Assembly: GCA_963854835.1 (NCBI GenBank)
Contig: OY978526.1
Span: forward strand, 93,760,140 to 93,824,139
Direction of reading: 5' to 3'
From: Megamerina dolium
Taxonomy: Eukaryota; Arthropoda; Insecta; Diptera; Megamerinidae
Length of the DNA: 64,000 bases
Of this stretch, positions 24,350 to 53,559 are shown piece by piece (the stretch's first letter is position 1; every line of letters starts with the position of its first letter). Both the position numbers and the translations under genes were made by a program. Below the pieces are notes generated by a model that saw nothing but the letters and a program-made list of their open reading frames with translations, ran no database searches and had not been told where the DNA came from.

Positions 24350-25134
24350 AGTGTGAAAATATTGATATGTGGTGCATCGTGAAGACAGAACTGTTACGGG
24401 AAAATCCATTTAAAATTACAACAGCAACAAACGAAGCGACATCTAGCGGTAGTTTTAGATAAAAATAAACATAAAAAATAGTTTCCTCGTACCAAAGCTG
24501 GGCATAAGTACAGAGTAGTCAGCCCACTTAAAGGAAAACAAATTAAAAATGTCTTCGTATAGAGCCTATTTTTGTGAATATAAAAAACTTAAAAAATTTT
24601 GTCGGCAACGCCATAAAATTTGCGATTGAAATTACTCAATAAATTCGCAATTTTTTTTTTCAATATGGGTATTAAAAGAAAAGTTTTTAATACATTTTCA
24701 GTGATATATAATATTTTATACCTTTTCTTTATATTTTAAGTTATGATCAAAAGTAAAGATTTGATAAAACAAAAATTATTTTTTTTTCGAAAATAAACCC
24801 CATTAATCTACTGAAAATTTCGAAAAAAAAATTTTCAAATTTATTAAATATTATATAAATAAATATTATATATCAGTTTTCGATACATTCAAACATGCAC
24901 ATTTATCAATGGAAATCATTTATTTATCTTGTTATTTTATTTATTAATACATTTATCTATTGTCTGTCCGTATCTTTCCTTTTATAGACAAACATTGCAT
25001 GTAGAACTCATGCGTGGTTGCGATTGTAAATAGAAAGAGAAAGAAATCGCTTAATCGTATTATATTAAATTTATCGATTTATCGAAATTTATTAATACGT
25101 CCGTTCGATACGTGATAGTTTCTACAAATTTTAC
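24350..25134. other. Rrp5 3' UTR and intergenic DNA
   Basis: The polyadenylation signal candidate AATAAA at 24464-24469 ends the Rrp5 transcript. Beyond it is AT-rich DNA with no gene seen. Confidence 0.5.
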
Positions 25135-25320
25135 TATTTCTTACTGGAAATATGTTGGGATACACCAAAAACCACTAAAAGAGGGGAAATTGAGAGAGCA
25201 AATTATTTCCTCTCTGTGATAATTCTTGCAAATTTTTGATGGTAATATTTCTACTAGTAAGAATTCGTAACATAGAAAAAACAGCTGTTCTTACTGGCAA
25301 GTGACAGGACTGAAGGAGTT
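25135..25320. repeat. Dispersed repeat, inverted partner of 49545-49710
   Basis: AGAGGGGAAATTGAGAGAGC, AAATTATTTCCTCTCTG and TAATTCTTGCAAATTTTT here correspond, reverse-complemented, to sequence at 49590-49675. Flanking words (ATTTCCAGTA) also match. Shared length is about 160-180 bp. It is probably an unnamed short non-autonomous transposon. Confidence 0.65.
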
Positions 25321-25922
25321 TGGAAATTACTAGTAAATCTTACAAATTCTCCGTTCGCAAAATTTTTTAATTGTTTGCTCATTTTTAGAGAGGATTTTTC
25401 TTACGCACTTGATTTGGCATTGCCCAAGCAACATAGCTTTTTTGGAGTGATGCAAATTCGTTTTGCCAGCAAAATCAGTTTGAAGTGAATTATTCATTTC
25501 AGTAGTTTGACAACAAGCATTGACTGAAATATGAGAAAATGGAATCACAGCAGTACACCTATTCCTCGATTTACTTGGAAATTGTGTTGCGCACAAAACC
25601 GTGTAAATAGAAATCTCGATTTTTGCTATGTAAATCGGTGCAAATCTAAAAAATACGAAAATTGCATAATTTTGTAGTTTATTACGTAAGTCATAATTTT
25701 ATCTTATTTTCATTGTGACATCATTCATTGATTCAAATAAAGAATTGTTATTGCTTTACCTGATATTACAAATTAGCCGTGTTTTATTCGCACTCGCACT
25801 TAACTAGCACCGATAAATAAATATATCACAAAACAGGAGCGATAGTGATAGACTTAAAGCCCCAACTATAATGTGCGTTGGCTTAAGCCACATGCGAATA
25901 CATGCAAATCATATGCGGCAAA

Positions 25923-26002
<80 letters not shown>

Positions 26003-28373
26003 TAATTACCACAATTACATAGAAATTGCGTTAACACCAATTTTCTTCTATTCTGAATAATTTTTAAAAAAGAAGAAGCAGACTAAAGAAAATTATTATT
26101 TAAATAGGAACAATCTACAATAGAAAGAAATATACAAAAATACAAGCCACTTATTTTGTGGATAGAACTGGCAGAGCAGTATAAATTGAGCTGTGGGCGG
26201 AAAAAATTGTGTATTGTTGTGCAAGGAGAAATAGCTGAAATTTGGAGGAAATTTCGGAATTATTCCGTTTAGCTGGACTTCTGTGAAATGAGGGAGATTG
26301 CTTCTATGTATGCACATAAATTCAATTAAATATCCAAAAAATGGCAAATTGTAAGTACGCAAATCATTTGCCATGTTTAAAAATCAGCAAAATTCGAATT
26401 TAACTAGGTGAAAGCATAAAACAACGAACCAAAATGCCAAAATCATATAGCATGAAATTATGACAGCTTGATATGGAGTAGCTTTGTTTCGAAATAGATC
26501 GCAACAGGAAGGATTATATCGGTCTTTGCTTTTTTTGATAAATTAATTTTGTTTTGCTATTTTTTATGAACATGTGATAAATTTTTTGTTTAACACATTC
26601 AAGGCTGAAGTTAAGAGAAATATGTTTTAAATAACAGATGGGCAGATCGATGCACTGATGCCTGGTATGCCAAACTTCTCGTAGACGTTTCGCACCTTAT
26701 CGGTCCTTAAAGGAAATGATCGACTTTATCCGTTTTGGAGTCCATTCCCACCGATCGTTGAAAGCCACCCTCTGCAAGAAATCGCAGAGCTGTGGCCAAT
26801 TGCAATGGTAGCGGAATTGAAAGTTGACGAACAAGAAGTTTAACTTCTTTTAAAATCATACTAAATTGTGATTTTTGCATTGCAAATGGGAAGTTTTTAC
26901 TGGTTAACTAAATTTATTAGCACTATTCGCGCAATATCTGGCAATTACAACAGATTGCTATAATCAAGCAATCTAGCAGTACCGCCAGCCAAATAATAGA
27001 ACTCATTTTCAATTACTTGTGAAATAGCTACATTCTTCAAAAATTGGTCAATAACCAAGGGATAATAAGTGTTTATTTTGAGCTTTCTATGAAAAAAGAA
27101 CAACGAATTTTTCATTTCAGCAATTAAAAAATGGTCTTATAATCACAGCATTATTGATATTTCTGTTTCTATTTTATTTTGATTGTCTTTTTCGATTATA
27201 TTCTATTCATTTTTTTTTTTTGCTCATCCGTCCACAATCCATTTCAGTGAAAAATTCAAATGCATGTGATTTTAATTGTTGTCAGTTGTCTTTTAATTAC
27301 TATCACCTGAAACTGGTTCGTCTTGTGTGATAAATAGTGATATACAGAACCGAGGAACCGGAGAACCGGGTACTTTAATGAACCCGCCGTTACTGTTCTT
27401 ACTAGAACAGAAAAATGGTCTTGAAAAAACCGAAAAATAAGTCTAAAGGACTGAAAACTATTCCAAAAGAACCGAAAATCGGCCCCGGTACAAGCGAAAA
27501 AGAACAGACAAAAAATTTACAAATCTCTGTTACACTCAGAAAGTTCGTGTTTTAAAGTAACTCCGCTAACTCGCAGCTCAGTTAAGTTTCATGTATTTTA
27601 CTTTTATTAAATTTTCATATGTATTGAGCAATTGCATTTGAGTGTGTGACTATTTTAAGAGGTTTTCTAAGCTCTATGGTACCTCAGAACACAGAATTTG
27701 ACAGATCCTCTCTGATGGGCGCAATCTTCTTTTCCACTATTCTTGTGTGGTACCACATTTCGATTTGATGCGTGAGTTGTGTGAAACAATAAATGTTAAT
27801 TTATTGGAGCAGTCGCTTTTTACCTTGTTGTCGATTAAGTTGATAAAGTTTGAGAATCTATCAACAAACAAAAAAGACCCAAGTGTATTAGATTTTTTAA
27901 CAATATTTTATTTAACCTTACATTTTAGTTTCATTATTACATTCAAATAAATATGAACATGGTAATGTATGATTACAAATCAAGACGAATAAATGGATAA
28001 TTAATTAATAATGATAGCATTGGTGAGGAATACTCATATTTGATTTAATTAAATCATCTAAATTGATTTAAAGGTTACAGGAGTAATTAAGCAGTCTAAA
28101 AGAACTACATACATATACGACTACTACGAAAATGACAAAAATAGATGGCAATGTGAAGAAAGGAAAATTAGCACATTCATCAAGTGCCCATATAATTAAA
28201 TGAAATAAAGAAAGTGTAAAAGAAGGAAGAACATTCAGATGATTAGTAAGTAGTATATATGACAATTATAGTCAAATACATATGCATGTACGTATGCTTG
28301 CAATATAAAACTAAGCACATCTTAAATTATTTTAGTTTTAATTTTAATTTATATATTAACAGTCCACTTCGTA
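25321..28373. other. Intergenic DNA between Rrp5 and BRWD3
   Basis: Three kilobases without a supportable gene. It contains a pure (TA)n tract at 25927-25999 and a patch at 27335-27500 repeatedly using AACCGAAA/GAACCG words. Small open stretches show no family signal. The BRWD3 3' UTR occupies the right edge. Confidence 0.5.
25927..25999. repeat. (TA)n microsatellite
   Basis: About 36 uninterrupted TA units. Confidence 0.97.
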
Positions 28374-45490
<17,117 letters not shown>

Positions 45491-46708
45491 TTTACACATT
45501 TACTTCTTTAAATTCTTCATTGATGGCTTTTCACTTATTTTAACAAAAATATGTAATATATTATAGTTTGTTCCGAAGATGAAAATTCTTGTCGTCTGTC
45601 TTTTCACTATAATTCGTATGACTATCTTACATTTGCAGTTACCAAGGTTGCCAGATGCTTTTGAAAATAAATCTTAAATTGAAGTGCAAAAATCGGAAAT
45701 TTAACCAATACATCTACTTCCAGCCAGTTCATTTAAATAATTATAGAATTTTATAGAATAACTTTGTCGATTTTTGGCCTATTGTTTTATATTGTTATAT
45801 AAAATAATAGGGCAAAAATCAGGAAGGTTGTTCAAACACAAAGAACACGCCGGTACAGTTAAGTGATTCATAAAATCCCATAGTCACTACTAGCTGAACG
45901 GTAATATAAAACATGCTCATAATATTGCTGTCATAATTGTACGTTATATTTCAATTCTTGGTCAGTTGATTTTCTTCTTCTTTTTGTTTGGCCCTCATAA
46001 AAGAGTATCGATTTTGACCGAATCTTAAATTAAAAATGACAAGAAAAAGTAAAAAAAAAACGAAAACTGCTTTGTGCATCAAGTAAATGTTTATAACTTT
46101 TTAGTATGAGAATCATTTATACGTACAAGCTCATTGTTAAGAAGAAGAAGTGAAGAGAAACAGCTGATTTGATACAACACCAAAAACATATGTTACAAAT
46201 TTGTATTCTGTTAACTCGCTTTTGTATAGAGACCAACAACAAAACTGTTTAAACTATTGTATAAACTTATAATAATACGACAATATGACATATTATGACA
46301 CTTCATGAATACCCTAAATATATATCAAAATTCTAATATGCATATTTGCAAACACAAAAGAAAATTATAATAAAACAAATAGACAATAGAATACCTCAAA
46401 AATCGCAAAAAAAAAAATGAAAAGCTACAATAAACAAAATTAACAACATCACTGACTTTTCTTGAAAGATGTAGAAGATCAGAAATAACACCAATCTTTA
46501 TCGAGAATTCCACCAAAAGCATTTATAGAATATGGGTAATGATTGATTTATATTATATATATAGTATATATGTTTTACACGAAAGAATTAAATACTACTA
46601 AAAAATTTTGGAATTATCATCGTACCTATTCTTTACAGACTTTGCAATACTGCTATTTTTCTTTTGACATTTCATAAGGAAAATGACTTTCCGATTACCA
46701 TACCTTTT
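45491..46708. other. Upstream region of BRWD3
   Basis: It presumably holds the promoter and 5' UTR of BRWD3 (start ATG at 45490). No core promoter element can be assigned with confidence, and no other gene is seen. Confidence 0.4.
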
Positions 46709-48261
46709 TATACCCTGCATAATGCAATATGCATGGTATATTCATTTCGGTCAGATGTTTGTGTCCACTTGAAGGAATCTCCGGAGATATAGACATGGAT
46801 ATATATTCGTGATCAGCGTCGATTAAATTTTCGATTTAACGATGTCCGTCCGTCCGTCCGTCTGTCTGTCACCTGGCTGGTTCGCACGATAACTTGAGTA
46901 AATATTGAGCTATTTCGATGAAATTTGGCATAAGTAATCTATGATCCAAGGGTACGGAGGGGATTGATATTGGGCATGATCGGTCAATAACCACGCCCAC
47001 ACCAAGCATTCAAAGCGACTAACCTCGAAATTTTCAAAATCTTTAACTTGCTATAACTCACATAATATACAACTTGGGACAACAATATTTTGCACATAGA
47101 GTTATATTATACTACTATTTAACCTTGCCAAAAGTGGGTGAGCCACGCCTACTTTCTAGCGTAGCTCCCATACAAAGTGTCTGTACTTCTTTTAAATTGA
47201 AACTGCTGTAACTTCTACAATCTTCTGTCTAGAATAACCATAATTGACACTTAGATTAACACTGCAGTCAGAAATAATATGGCAGAAAATCAAAGTGCCA
47301 CGCCCACTCCTTTGGGTCTCCCATACAAAGTTGCGGATATTAAAAAAAATGTTACCGGTTATAACTTGCAAACTATTCAGCGTAGAATAACGAGATTTAA
47401 GGTGTGGATTAGTATTGTACGAGCAACTAGGCTCACAGAAAATGGGCGCACCACGCCCAGTGTTTATCGTAGCCCCCATACAAATTTTAAATTGAAACAG
47501 CCGTAACTTCGGCAATTTTCTGTCTAGGATAACCATAATTGACACTTAAATTAATATCGTAGTCGGCAAAAATTTGGCAGAAAATCAGTGTGCCACGCCC
47601 ACTCCTTCATGGGTCTCTCATACAAAGTCGAGTGAATTAAACTAAAATTTTAAGCTCCATAGCTTACAAACCATTTAGCCTAGGACAACGAGACTTAGGG
47701 TATGGACTAGTATTGTACGAGCAACTAGGCTCACAGAAAATGGACGCACCACGCCCAGTGTTTATCGTAGCCCCCATATAAATTTTAAATTGAAACAGCT
47801 GTATCTTCGGCAATCTTATGTCTACAATAACCATAATTGACACTTAAATTAATATCGTAGTCGGAAATAATCTGGCGAAAAATATGCGTACCACGCCCAC
47901 TTCTTATTGGGGCTCCCATACAAAGTTGAGGAAAATAAACAAAAATGTTAACCACCATAACTTAGAAACTATTCAACGTAGGACACCAAGGTGTGGATTA
48001 ACATTGAAAAATTAATTGGATTTACTAGAAAGTGGTAAGCCACGCCCACTTTTTATATAGCTCCCATACTAAGCCTCGGAATTATCTTAAAATCCTTTTA
48101 CTTCGTCAAAGTCGGGTGTAAATTAGTAGTATATGCAAAAATTGTTTCTCGAAAAGTGGAAATAAAAGAAAAGTTGGATATTCGAGTAAACTTTTTATAT
48201 ACAAATCTACATATGCAGGGTATAGTTTGGTCGGCCCCAGCCGACTGTAAGGAGATTTTTT
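46709..48261 (-). mobile_element. DINE/mini-me-like non-autonomous element, copy B (seven modules)
   Basis: A reverse-complement relative of 7611-8882 with the same two edges (TACCCTGCATAATGCA on the left; GGTCGGCCCCAGCCGACTG on the right) and the GTCC/GTCT tract at 46845-46870. It carries seven CCACGCC(C/T)A...CTCCCATACAAA modules (near 47148, 47300, 47450, 47594, 47748, 47892 and 48042), against five in copy A. Two adjacent module types recur, consistent with an internal tandem duplication of about 300 bp. Confidence 0.75.
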
Positions 48262-48623
48262 ATATTAGTATCAGCAAAAACCGTAAAGCCTATATGAAAC
48301 TTCCTTTTTTTATATTTTCTTGTTATGTTAAGAATGTTGTGTTTTCTGTCTTAATTTTAATTGTTTTTGTTTACAATGCTTCCGTTTGTTTACGGGCTTA
48401 ATTGGGATATTATACTATCAAGGGCGACATACATAAAAAGTATGCATGCATATTCATCTGTCAAATAAAGTTCAAATATATGCTGAAAGTTGCTCAACTT
48501 TTAATTTTTCGAGCATTGACGTTTCCGAACGGTTGGATATGTTAGTCGTGCAGCGACAAACTTGAAATTCTTTGAATCGTGAAATTTAAAATTTACATTT
48601 TCAATCTTCTTACACGGTCTATC
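48262..48623. other. Intergenic stretch without a gene
   Basis: No recognisable gene or repeat lies between copy B of the DINE-like element and the Harbinger-like MITE. Confidence 0.4.
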
Positions 48624-48626
48624 TAA

Positions 48627-49160
48627 TAGCCTAGACAGACGGCAGCCTAATTCCGGATTACCGAGTTAATTCGAATTAACTCGGGCATTAACTGCAGCTA
48701 ATCCGCATAAACTCTATAAGTTAATTCTCAAAATAAAAGAGGATTAGGGCAATTTGAGATGGCAACACTGCTGAAAATTGTCTATTGTGAATTTATCTCC
48801 ATCCATTTTACAAACCATTAGGTGTGTTCGCCAACGAAAAACTCAACAATTGTTTACAGTTTTCAACATGAAAAGTGTTGGCGAACAAATAAATCCAGCT
48901 GTCAATTATGAACGGTGAATATCAATTTACAAGTTTCTGATAGTTTTCAGTTCACGTACTTCTTGTAGATTTTCTCATATCGAGAGTGATAGATGACAGA
49001 AATTGATAGATGACAGAAATTGATAATATAAGTGGACAGACCTAATAAAACAGCAATCAGCCGTTTAGTTAATCCGCAATACTGCCGTTTGTCAGGTTAT
49101 TATTTTATTCGGATTAAGTGCGCCGGTAATCCGGAATTAGGCTGCCGTCTCTCTAGGCTA
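48627..49160 (-). mobile_element. PIF/Harbinger-like MITE, copy 2 (534 bp)
   Basis: Both ends carry the TAGCCTAGACAGACGGCAGC repeat, with one mutation (CTCTCTAGG) in the right arm. The flanks are TAA/TAA (48624-48626 and 49161-49163). The arms have additional nested inverted sequence (GAGTTAATTCGAATTAACTC). No open frame is present. Orientation is opposite to copies 1 and 3. Confidence 0.88.
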
Positions 49161-49544
49161 TAATGGGATTACCGTGTTAACGAAAACTCTCCACTGCATG
49201 ACGGTGACGTACCCGTTGCCCGTAGCGGAGAGAATCAAAAGCAATTTGATTTTTTCGGTAAAACCGTGTCAGTGGATCGCTTTCTATGCGTACAATGTGG
49301 CCAGATTAGACTTTTATAAATAACTATTGAATAAACTAAGAAAGTTTAGATTTAAAAAAGTTAATTAAAACTATCACCGTGCTTAGTTATTTATTAGAGA
49401 GAACAATCGATTTCTCTGTTATCGATATGGTCATAAAATTTGAAAAATTAAGTTCTTAGGAACAGGAACTACGTACGGGCGCTACGCCGGTTGCTAGTTG
49501 AACCAATGCTATATGAAATGTCAAACCAGCTGTTTTATTTATTC

Positions 49545-49710
49545 AGTTCTGTCACTTACCACTTTTTTTTCTATCTTACGAATTCTTACTAATACAAATA
49601 TTACAAATAAAAATTTGTAAGAATTATCGCAGAGAAGAAATAATTTGTTCTCTCAATTTCCCCTCTTTTGCTGGTTTTTGGAGTACACGGGCATATTTCC
49701 AGTACGTAGG
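49545..49710. repeat. Dispersed repeat, inverted partner of 25135-25320
   Basis: GAAATAATTTGTTCTCTCAA, TTTCCCCTCTTTTGCTGG and AAAAATTTGTAAGAATTATC mirror sequence at 25175-25260. Confidence 0.65.
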
Positions 49711-49785
49711 ATTCGTTCGCGTACTTGACTACTATAATTTCTCTACCAACACAATTCAAGACGTAAGAAATAACTCCCTGGCTGG

Positions 49786-50180
49786 TTATTCATCACTAAT
49801 TGTGAATGGTAAGAATAATGGCAGCTTGAAACGAATGTCAACACAGAGGAATAGGCGATATCCAGAACAAGCCAACGAGAGAGAGAGAAGAATTTCGACT
49901 ACGATAAAAGCAGATTCTGGAGCGTTGCCACGGAGAATAAATAAGGCAAGTTGTTGACAGATGAAATCAATTCGATTCCGAAAGTGGTAGAGGCAACATA
50001 ACACCAACAAGTGATCGAGGCAGCGGCACACGATAGCAAGTGAAATTAAAATGATTCTAAATAGTTGATTAAATAAATTGTTGTTGGACATAGTTTCTAC
50101 AAAATAAGTGCTGCAATTATTATTGACAGAATCCAGTGATTGAACAGGGTTGATTCGAGTAGAATTAAACGTTCACAAAA
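49786..50180 (+). repeat. LTR-like repeat (solo LTR candidate)
   Basis: About 390 bp aligns by eye with 57750-58125: ATCACTAATTGTGAATGG, AGGAATAGGCGATATCCAGA, ACAAGCCAACGAGAGAGAGA, TTATTGACAGAATCCAGTGA and TAGAATTAAACGTTCACA. A TATA-like GAATAAATAAGGC corresponds to TTATAAATAGGGCC in the other copy, as expected of an LTR promoter. No internal retroelement genes adjoin it, hence solo LTR (inference). Confidence 0.6.
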
Positions 50181-50947
50181 TAAAAATAATATTTATATTA
50201 CGGATTTTCAAGCTCATTTATGCAATTTAGTACAATTCCATTCGATGCGGCTCGACTGAATACTAAACTGATTACTGTGAAAGGATGGAGAGTGATTTCC
50301 TGTCTGAACAATTCGCAAAATAACAACTATTTGAAGCCCTTTTCAATGAGCCGCAGGATTGACTGTAATTTCGCATCGGTCATCCTTATGTAATTTTTGA
50401 CGGCCCAGAAGTCGTTATGTTGTAAATCCTTTGTCAGGAATGTGAAAGACAATTATTTTGATAAGTTTGAAAACAGACGACACCGTGTTTTAAATTAAGT
50501 TCCAACATAGGTTTAGCATCGGCTTTTTGACAGAATTTGGTATTAAGGTCGAACTTAATTTCGACTAATAAGAGCCTATATTACGTTTTCTTACTATTTA
50601 ATAAATTCATCTGATTTTCCACGCGGAACTTGTGTTTCGGCAAACTCTAGTTCGAAGACAAAAGATACAAACTATACACTCGTTTCTCTTCCTTATCAAC
50701 GAATTCAAGTTTGTCGACACAGGTTTTATCGTGGAAAAACGTAAGTAAAAACATACAGCAACTGCGTTATACGAATGTATACTCGTACTGTATCACTTGT
50801 AACCACCCAACTATCTAAATTGGTGAAACGGAAAACTAATATCATGGTGAGCCTGCACTCGCTTATTTGTGAAGCGGAAAAGCATGAATATAACTTCAAT
50901 GAATTAAAAGAATCTTAATTACAATTATTATTAATTACAATTACAAT
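50181..50947. other. Intergenic stretch without a gene
   Basis: No gene or repeat was recognised. Confidence 0.4.
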
Positions 50948-51223
50948 TTGGACAGTATTAGAAGGGACTTACTTATTTTAGCCGGATCCGAACGGCAGAA
51001 CCTTGTGACATCACTTTTTCTGGGCTTTGTCACAGATTTCTTTTAGAAGCTGATTCATGGCAAGTTGTTACTGTCGGAAGAATTGCCAATTGCTTGCCGA
51101 CAGGAGGGTACCATTCGAAAGAAAAATCTTTTCGATATTAAATTTGTTATGCATCAGCCGGGGATTGAACCAGACCTACAGATCAGAAGACCAACACACT
51201 AACCACTGAGCCACGGCACCCAC
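50948..51223 (-). mobile_element. tRNA-derived SINE, copy 7
   Basis: The head at 51223 (minus strand GGGTGCCGTGGCTCAGTGG) and the whole body are present. The element stops at the GGACAGTATTAG block (plus strand start), so the distal tail is lost. Confidence 0.88.
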
Positions 51224-51241
51224 AGCAAGGTATATAGGTAT

Positions 51242-51292
51242 GTTTAAAAAATTACTTGAAGAAAAGGATAAACAACATGAACATGGCGTATG
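51242..51292 (+). pseudogene. 51 bp duplicated fragment of the DHDDS coding exon
   Basis: Bases 51242-51292 match 52131-52181 of the downstream gene with three differences (48 of 51 identical by direct comparison; for example TTACTTGAAGAAAAGGATAA against TTACTTGAAGAAAAGGAAAA). Same orientation, 889 bases upstream. A SINE head lies 19 bases to its left, and to its right begins the repeat family seen at 12301-12545. It is too short to be functional. Confidence 0.85.
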
Positions 51293-51828
51293 AGTTGAAT
51301 GGATCATAGTCGAGCACGTGGTTGAGTGTTTCTGGGACGTAGACCCGTCAATTCTTGGGAAGCTATACCACTAGTAGGTTTTGTTGTAGAAGTAACTATA
51401 TTTTTATAAAAGAATATGTAAAATTTTATTTAATTAGAAACAATGAAATTATAATAAATACAAAGGATTTCTTTTGCAAAATACTGAATATACATATGTA
51501 TGTACGTATCTGTCAACTTTTCACTGTAGTCAGCTAGCTGTATTTGACGTTTTCATACACAAAGGCAACAACAAATACATGAAATTGTTTTTTGTTCTAG
51601 TCCGCGTACTTCTTAAATCTCCCTTGAGACTTGAGACCGTGTTGACTTACCGAACTACGCGTTTAATATTACATTCCTTCACCTTTTGTTTTATCTAATT
51701 GCATATTTATTCAAAGGCACCGATTTTCGCTTGCGTGTATTCTGAGGTTCTTTTCGTGATATTTGGTTATTCTGTATCAATGTGTGTTTAGTGCAAACAG
51801 CTGAAAGTTGTAGTGTTGGATCATCGTT
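51293..51828. other. Upstream region of the DHDDS gene, with a repeat fragment at 51293-51360
   Basis: 51293-51360 belongs to the repeat family of 12301-12545 (CACGTGGTTGAGTG, CTGGGACGTAGACC). The remaining sequence, ending at the ATG at 51829, should hold the promoter and 5' UTR. No core element can be named. Confidence 0.5.
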
Positions 51829-52792
51829 ATGCCTTGGGTTTCTGATTATAATTATGTTTGGTACGAGAAACTTGCTATGAATATAATTCGGGCCGGTGGA
51901 CATATTCCTAATCATGTAGCTTTTGTAATGGATGGAAATCGCCGTTATGCCAAATCGGAGCAATTGGAAAAGATGAAAGGTCATTCTCAAGGTTTCGAGA
52001 AACTCACGCAATGTTTGCGCTGGTGTTTGGACATGGGAATTAAGGAAGTTACTGCATTCGCCTTTAGCATTGAGAATTTCAAACGATCGGACGAAGAGGT
52101 TAAAGGACTCTTTGAATTAGCACGCGAAAAGTTTAAAAAATTACTTGAAGAAAAGGAAAAACTACATGAACATGGCGTGTGTATTCGTGTTATTGGTAAT
52201 ATTTCATTGTTGCCAGAAGACTTGCAAGGTTTAATTTCGCGCGCAGTGCTTGAAACTGAGCGAAATAATAAATTATTCCTGAACATAGCCATTTCCTATA
52301 CGTCACGTGATGAAATGACGCGGGCTCTAGGAACGATTTTGAAACACGGCGATACATTGAATGTTGAAGATATCAGTGAACGTTTAATAGAAGGATGCAT
52401 TTGCACACGACGTTCTCCATCACCTGATTTACTTTTCCGAACATCGGGGGAGACGCGTCTTAGTGATTTTCTTATGTGGAGGGTAAACCGATAGTGAAAT
52501 ATTGTAAATTTCTTGTATTAATTTTCTAAAATTTTAGCTTACAACAACTGTGCTGTATTTTACCAATGTGCTTTGGCCTAAAATAACTGTATGGGAGTTC
52601 TTGGTGGGAATCTTCGCTTATCAATGTGCTAGCATTCGTATGACGACATTTAAACACAATCATCGTACACGTCGCGCACAAATATCAAAAATTACTAACT
52701 TCTACACATATCGGGCACAAAATTTCCTGGAACAAATTGAATCATTTAGAAGAAATGTGTTTATTAAGTTATCATCATTATGTGAACTTTAG
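51829..52792 (+). CDS. Dehydrodolichyl diphosphate synthase catalytic subunit (DHDDS/CG10778-like)
   Basis: A cis-prenyltransferase that extends farnesyl diphosphate with isopentenyl diphosphate to the long polyprenyl chain used for dolichol. By homology it works at the ER membrane with NUS1/NgBR. Exons: 51829-52482 and 52538-52792, joined in phase 0 by a 55 bp GT-AG intron: 302 aa. Visible motifs: FVMDGNRRYAK (residues 32-42, with catalytic Asp35); GHSQGFEKL; VTAFAFSIENFKRS; HGVCIRVIGN; and RTSGETRLSDFLMW, whose Arg/Ser residues bind isopentenyl diphosphate in the family. As in other DHDDS subunits, the C-terminal RXG motif that NUS1 supplies is absent. Exon 2 gives VLYFTNVLWPKITVWEFL. It is slightly shorter than the human protein (about 333) because the C-terminal tail is short. 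All catalytic motifs are intact. Confidence 0.95.
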
Positions 52793-52878
52793 TAAAATGC
52801 GTGAAAATATGATATTTTTAGTCGCATTCTTGTTTCCGTTAACCACCAACGCTTCTAATTTTCAGTTGGTATTCCTAT

Positions 52879-53190
52879 TAGTGCGATTAGTCAAAACGTT
52901 TCGGTAGGTAACCGATCAGCTGTTCCGATCTATTTCATACAAAAGCCATAAGAGCGATTAGTCAAAACGGATTGGTAGGTAACGTAACGTTAGAATCTGC
53001 AGAAATTCAATTTTCAACAGAGCACATGAGAGCCATTCTCTTGTCTCCCTATCAAGTTTCTATTTTATACTAAACCTAGCTATCTCTTTGCTACTTATAT
53101 TGAATATAGACCGTGTTGACCAATCGCACTCTGTTTTTTACATTACTTTAGTTTACTTTTTGTTATCTTATGTGTTGACTAATCGCACTA
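52879..53190. mobile_element. 312 bp MITE with TAGTGCGATTAGTCAA termini
   Basis: The left end TAGTGCGATTAGTCAAAAC and the right end GTGTTGACTAATCGCACTA are 19 bp inverted repeats with one mismatch. Subterminal copies of GCGATTAGTCAAAAC and TTGACCAATCGCAC lie inside. It is flanked by TAT/TAT or a TA-type duplication. It has no coding sequence. The superfamily is not assigned. Confidence 0.8.
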
Positions 53191-53559
53191 TATATCGTAA
53201 AGATACAAGTACAGAATAGCACACCCTAACGAAAAAAACAAATTTTTATACATTTTTTTTTTACATTTTAGAAGTTATCAAAAATAAAATTTGAATTTTT
53301 TTTCAAAAATCGAAAATTTAGCGCCATATTAGAGACCATACAATTAAAGTTTGTTACTTCATAAAGTTTTTTCAATATGGACGGCTTTCAACACACTTAC
53401 CTGTATGTCTTCATGTCGCGACCGACAGTATTTTAGGATAAAAGAGTTAAGTTTATTTAAACAAAAAAATAACCCTTATAGTAGTATGAAGATAAAAAAA
53501 ATATGAAAAATACATAAGCATTTTCTTTAAATATGTTTTGAAAAGGTAATTGTATGGCC
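53191..53559. other. Intergenic stretch without a gene
   Basis: AT-rich, no gene. The words TTTAGCGCCATATTA near 53318 resemble TTTTAGCGCTATATTA near 4568, hinting at an old shared repeat. Confidence 0.35.
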
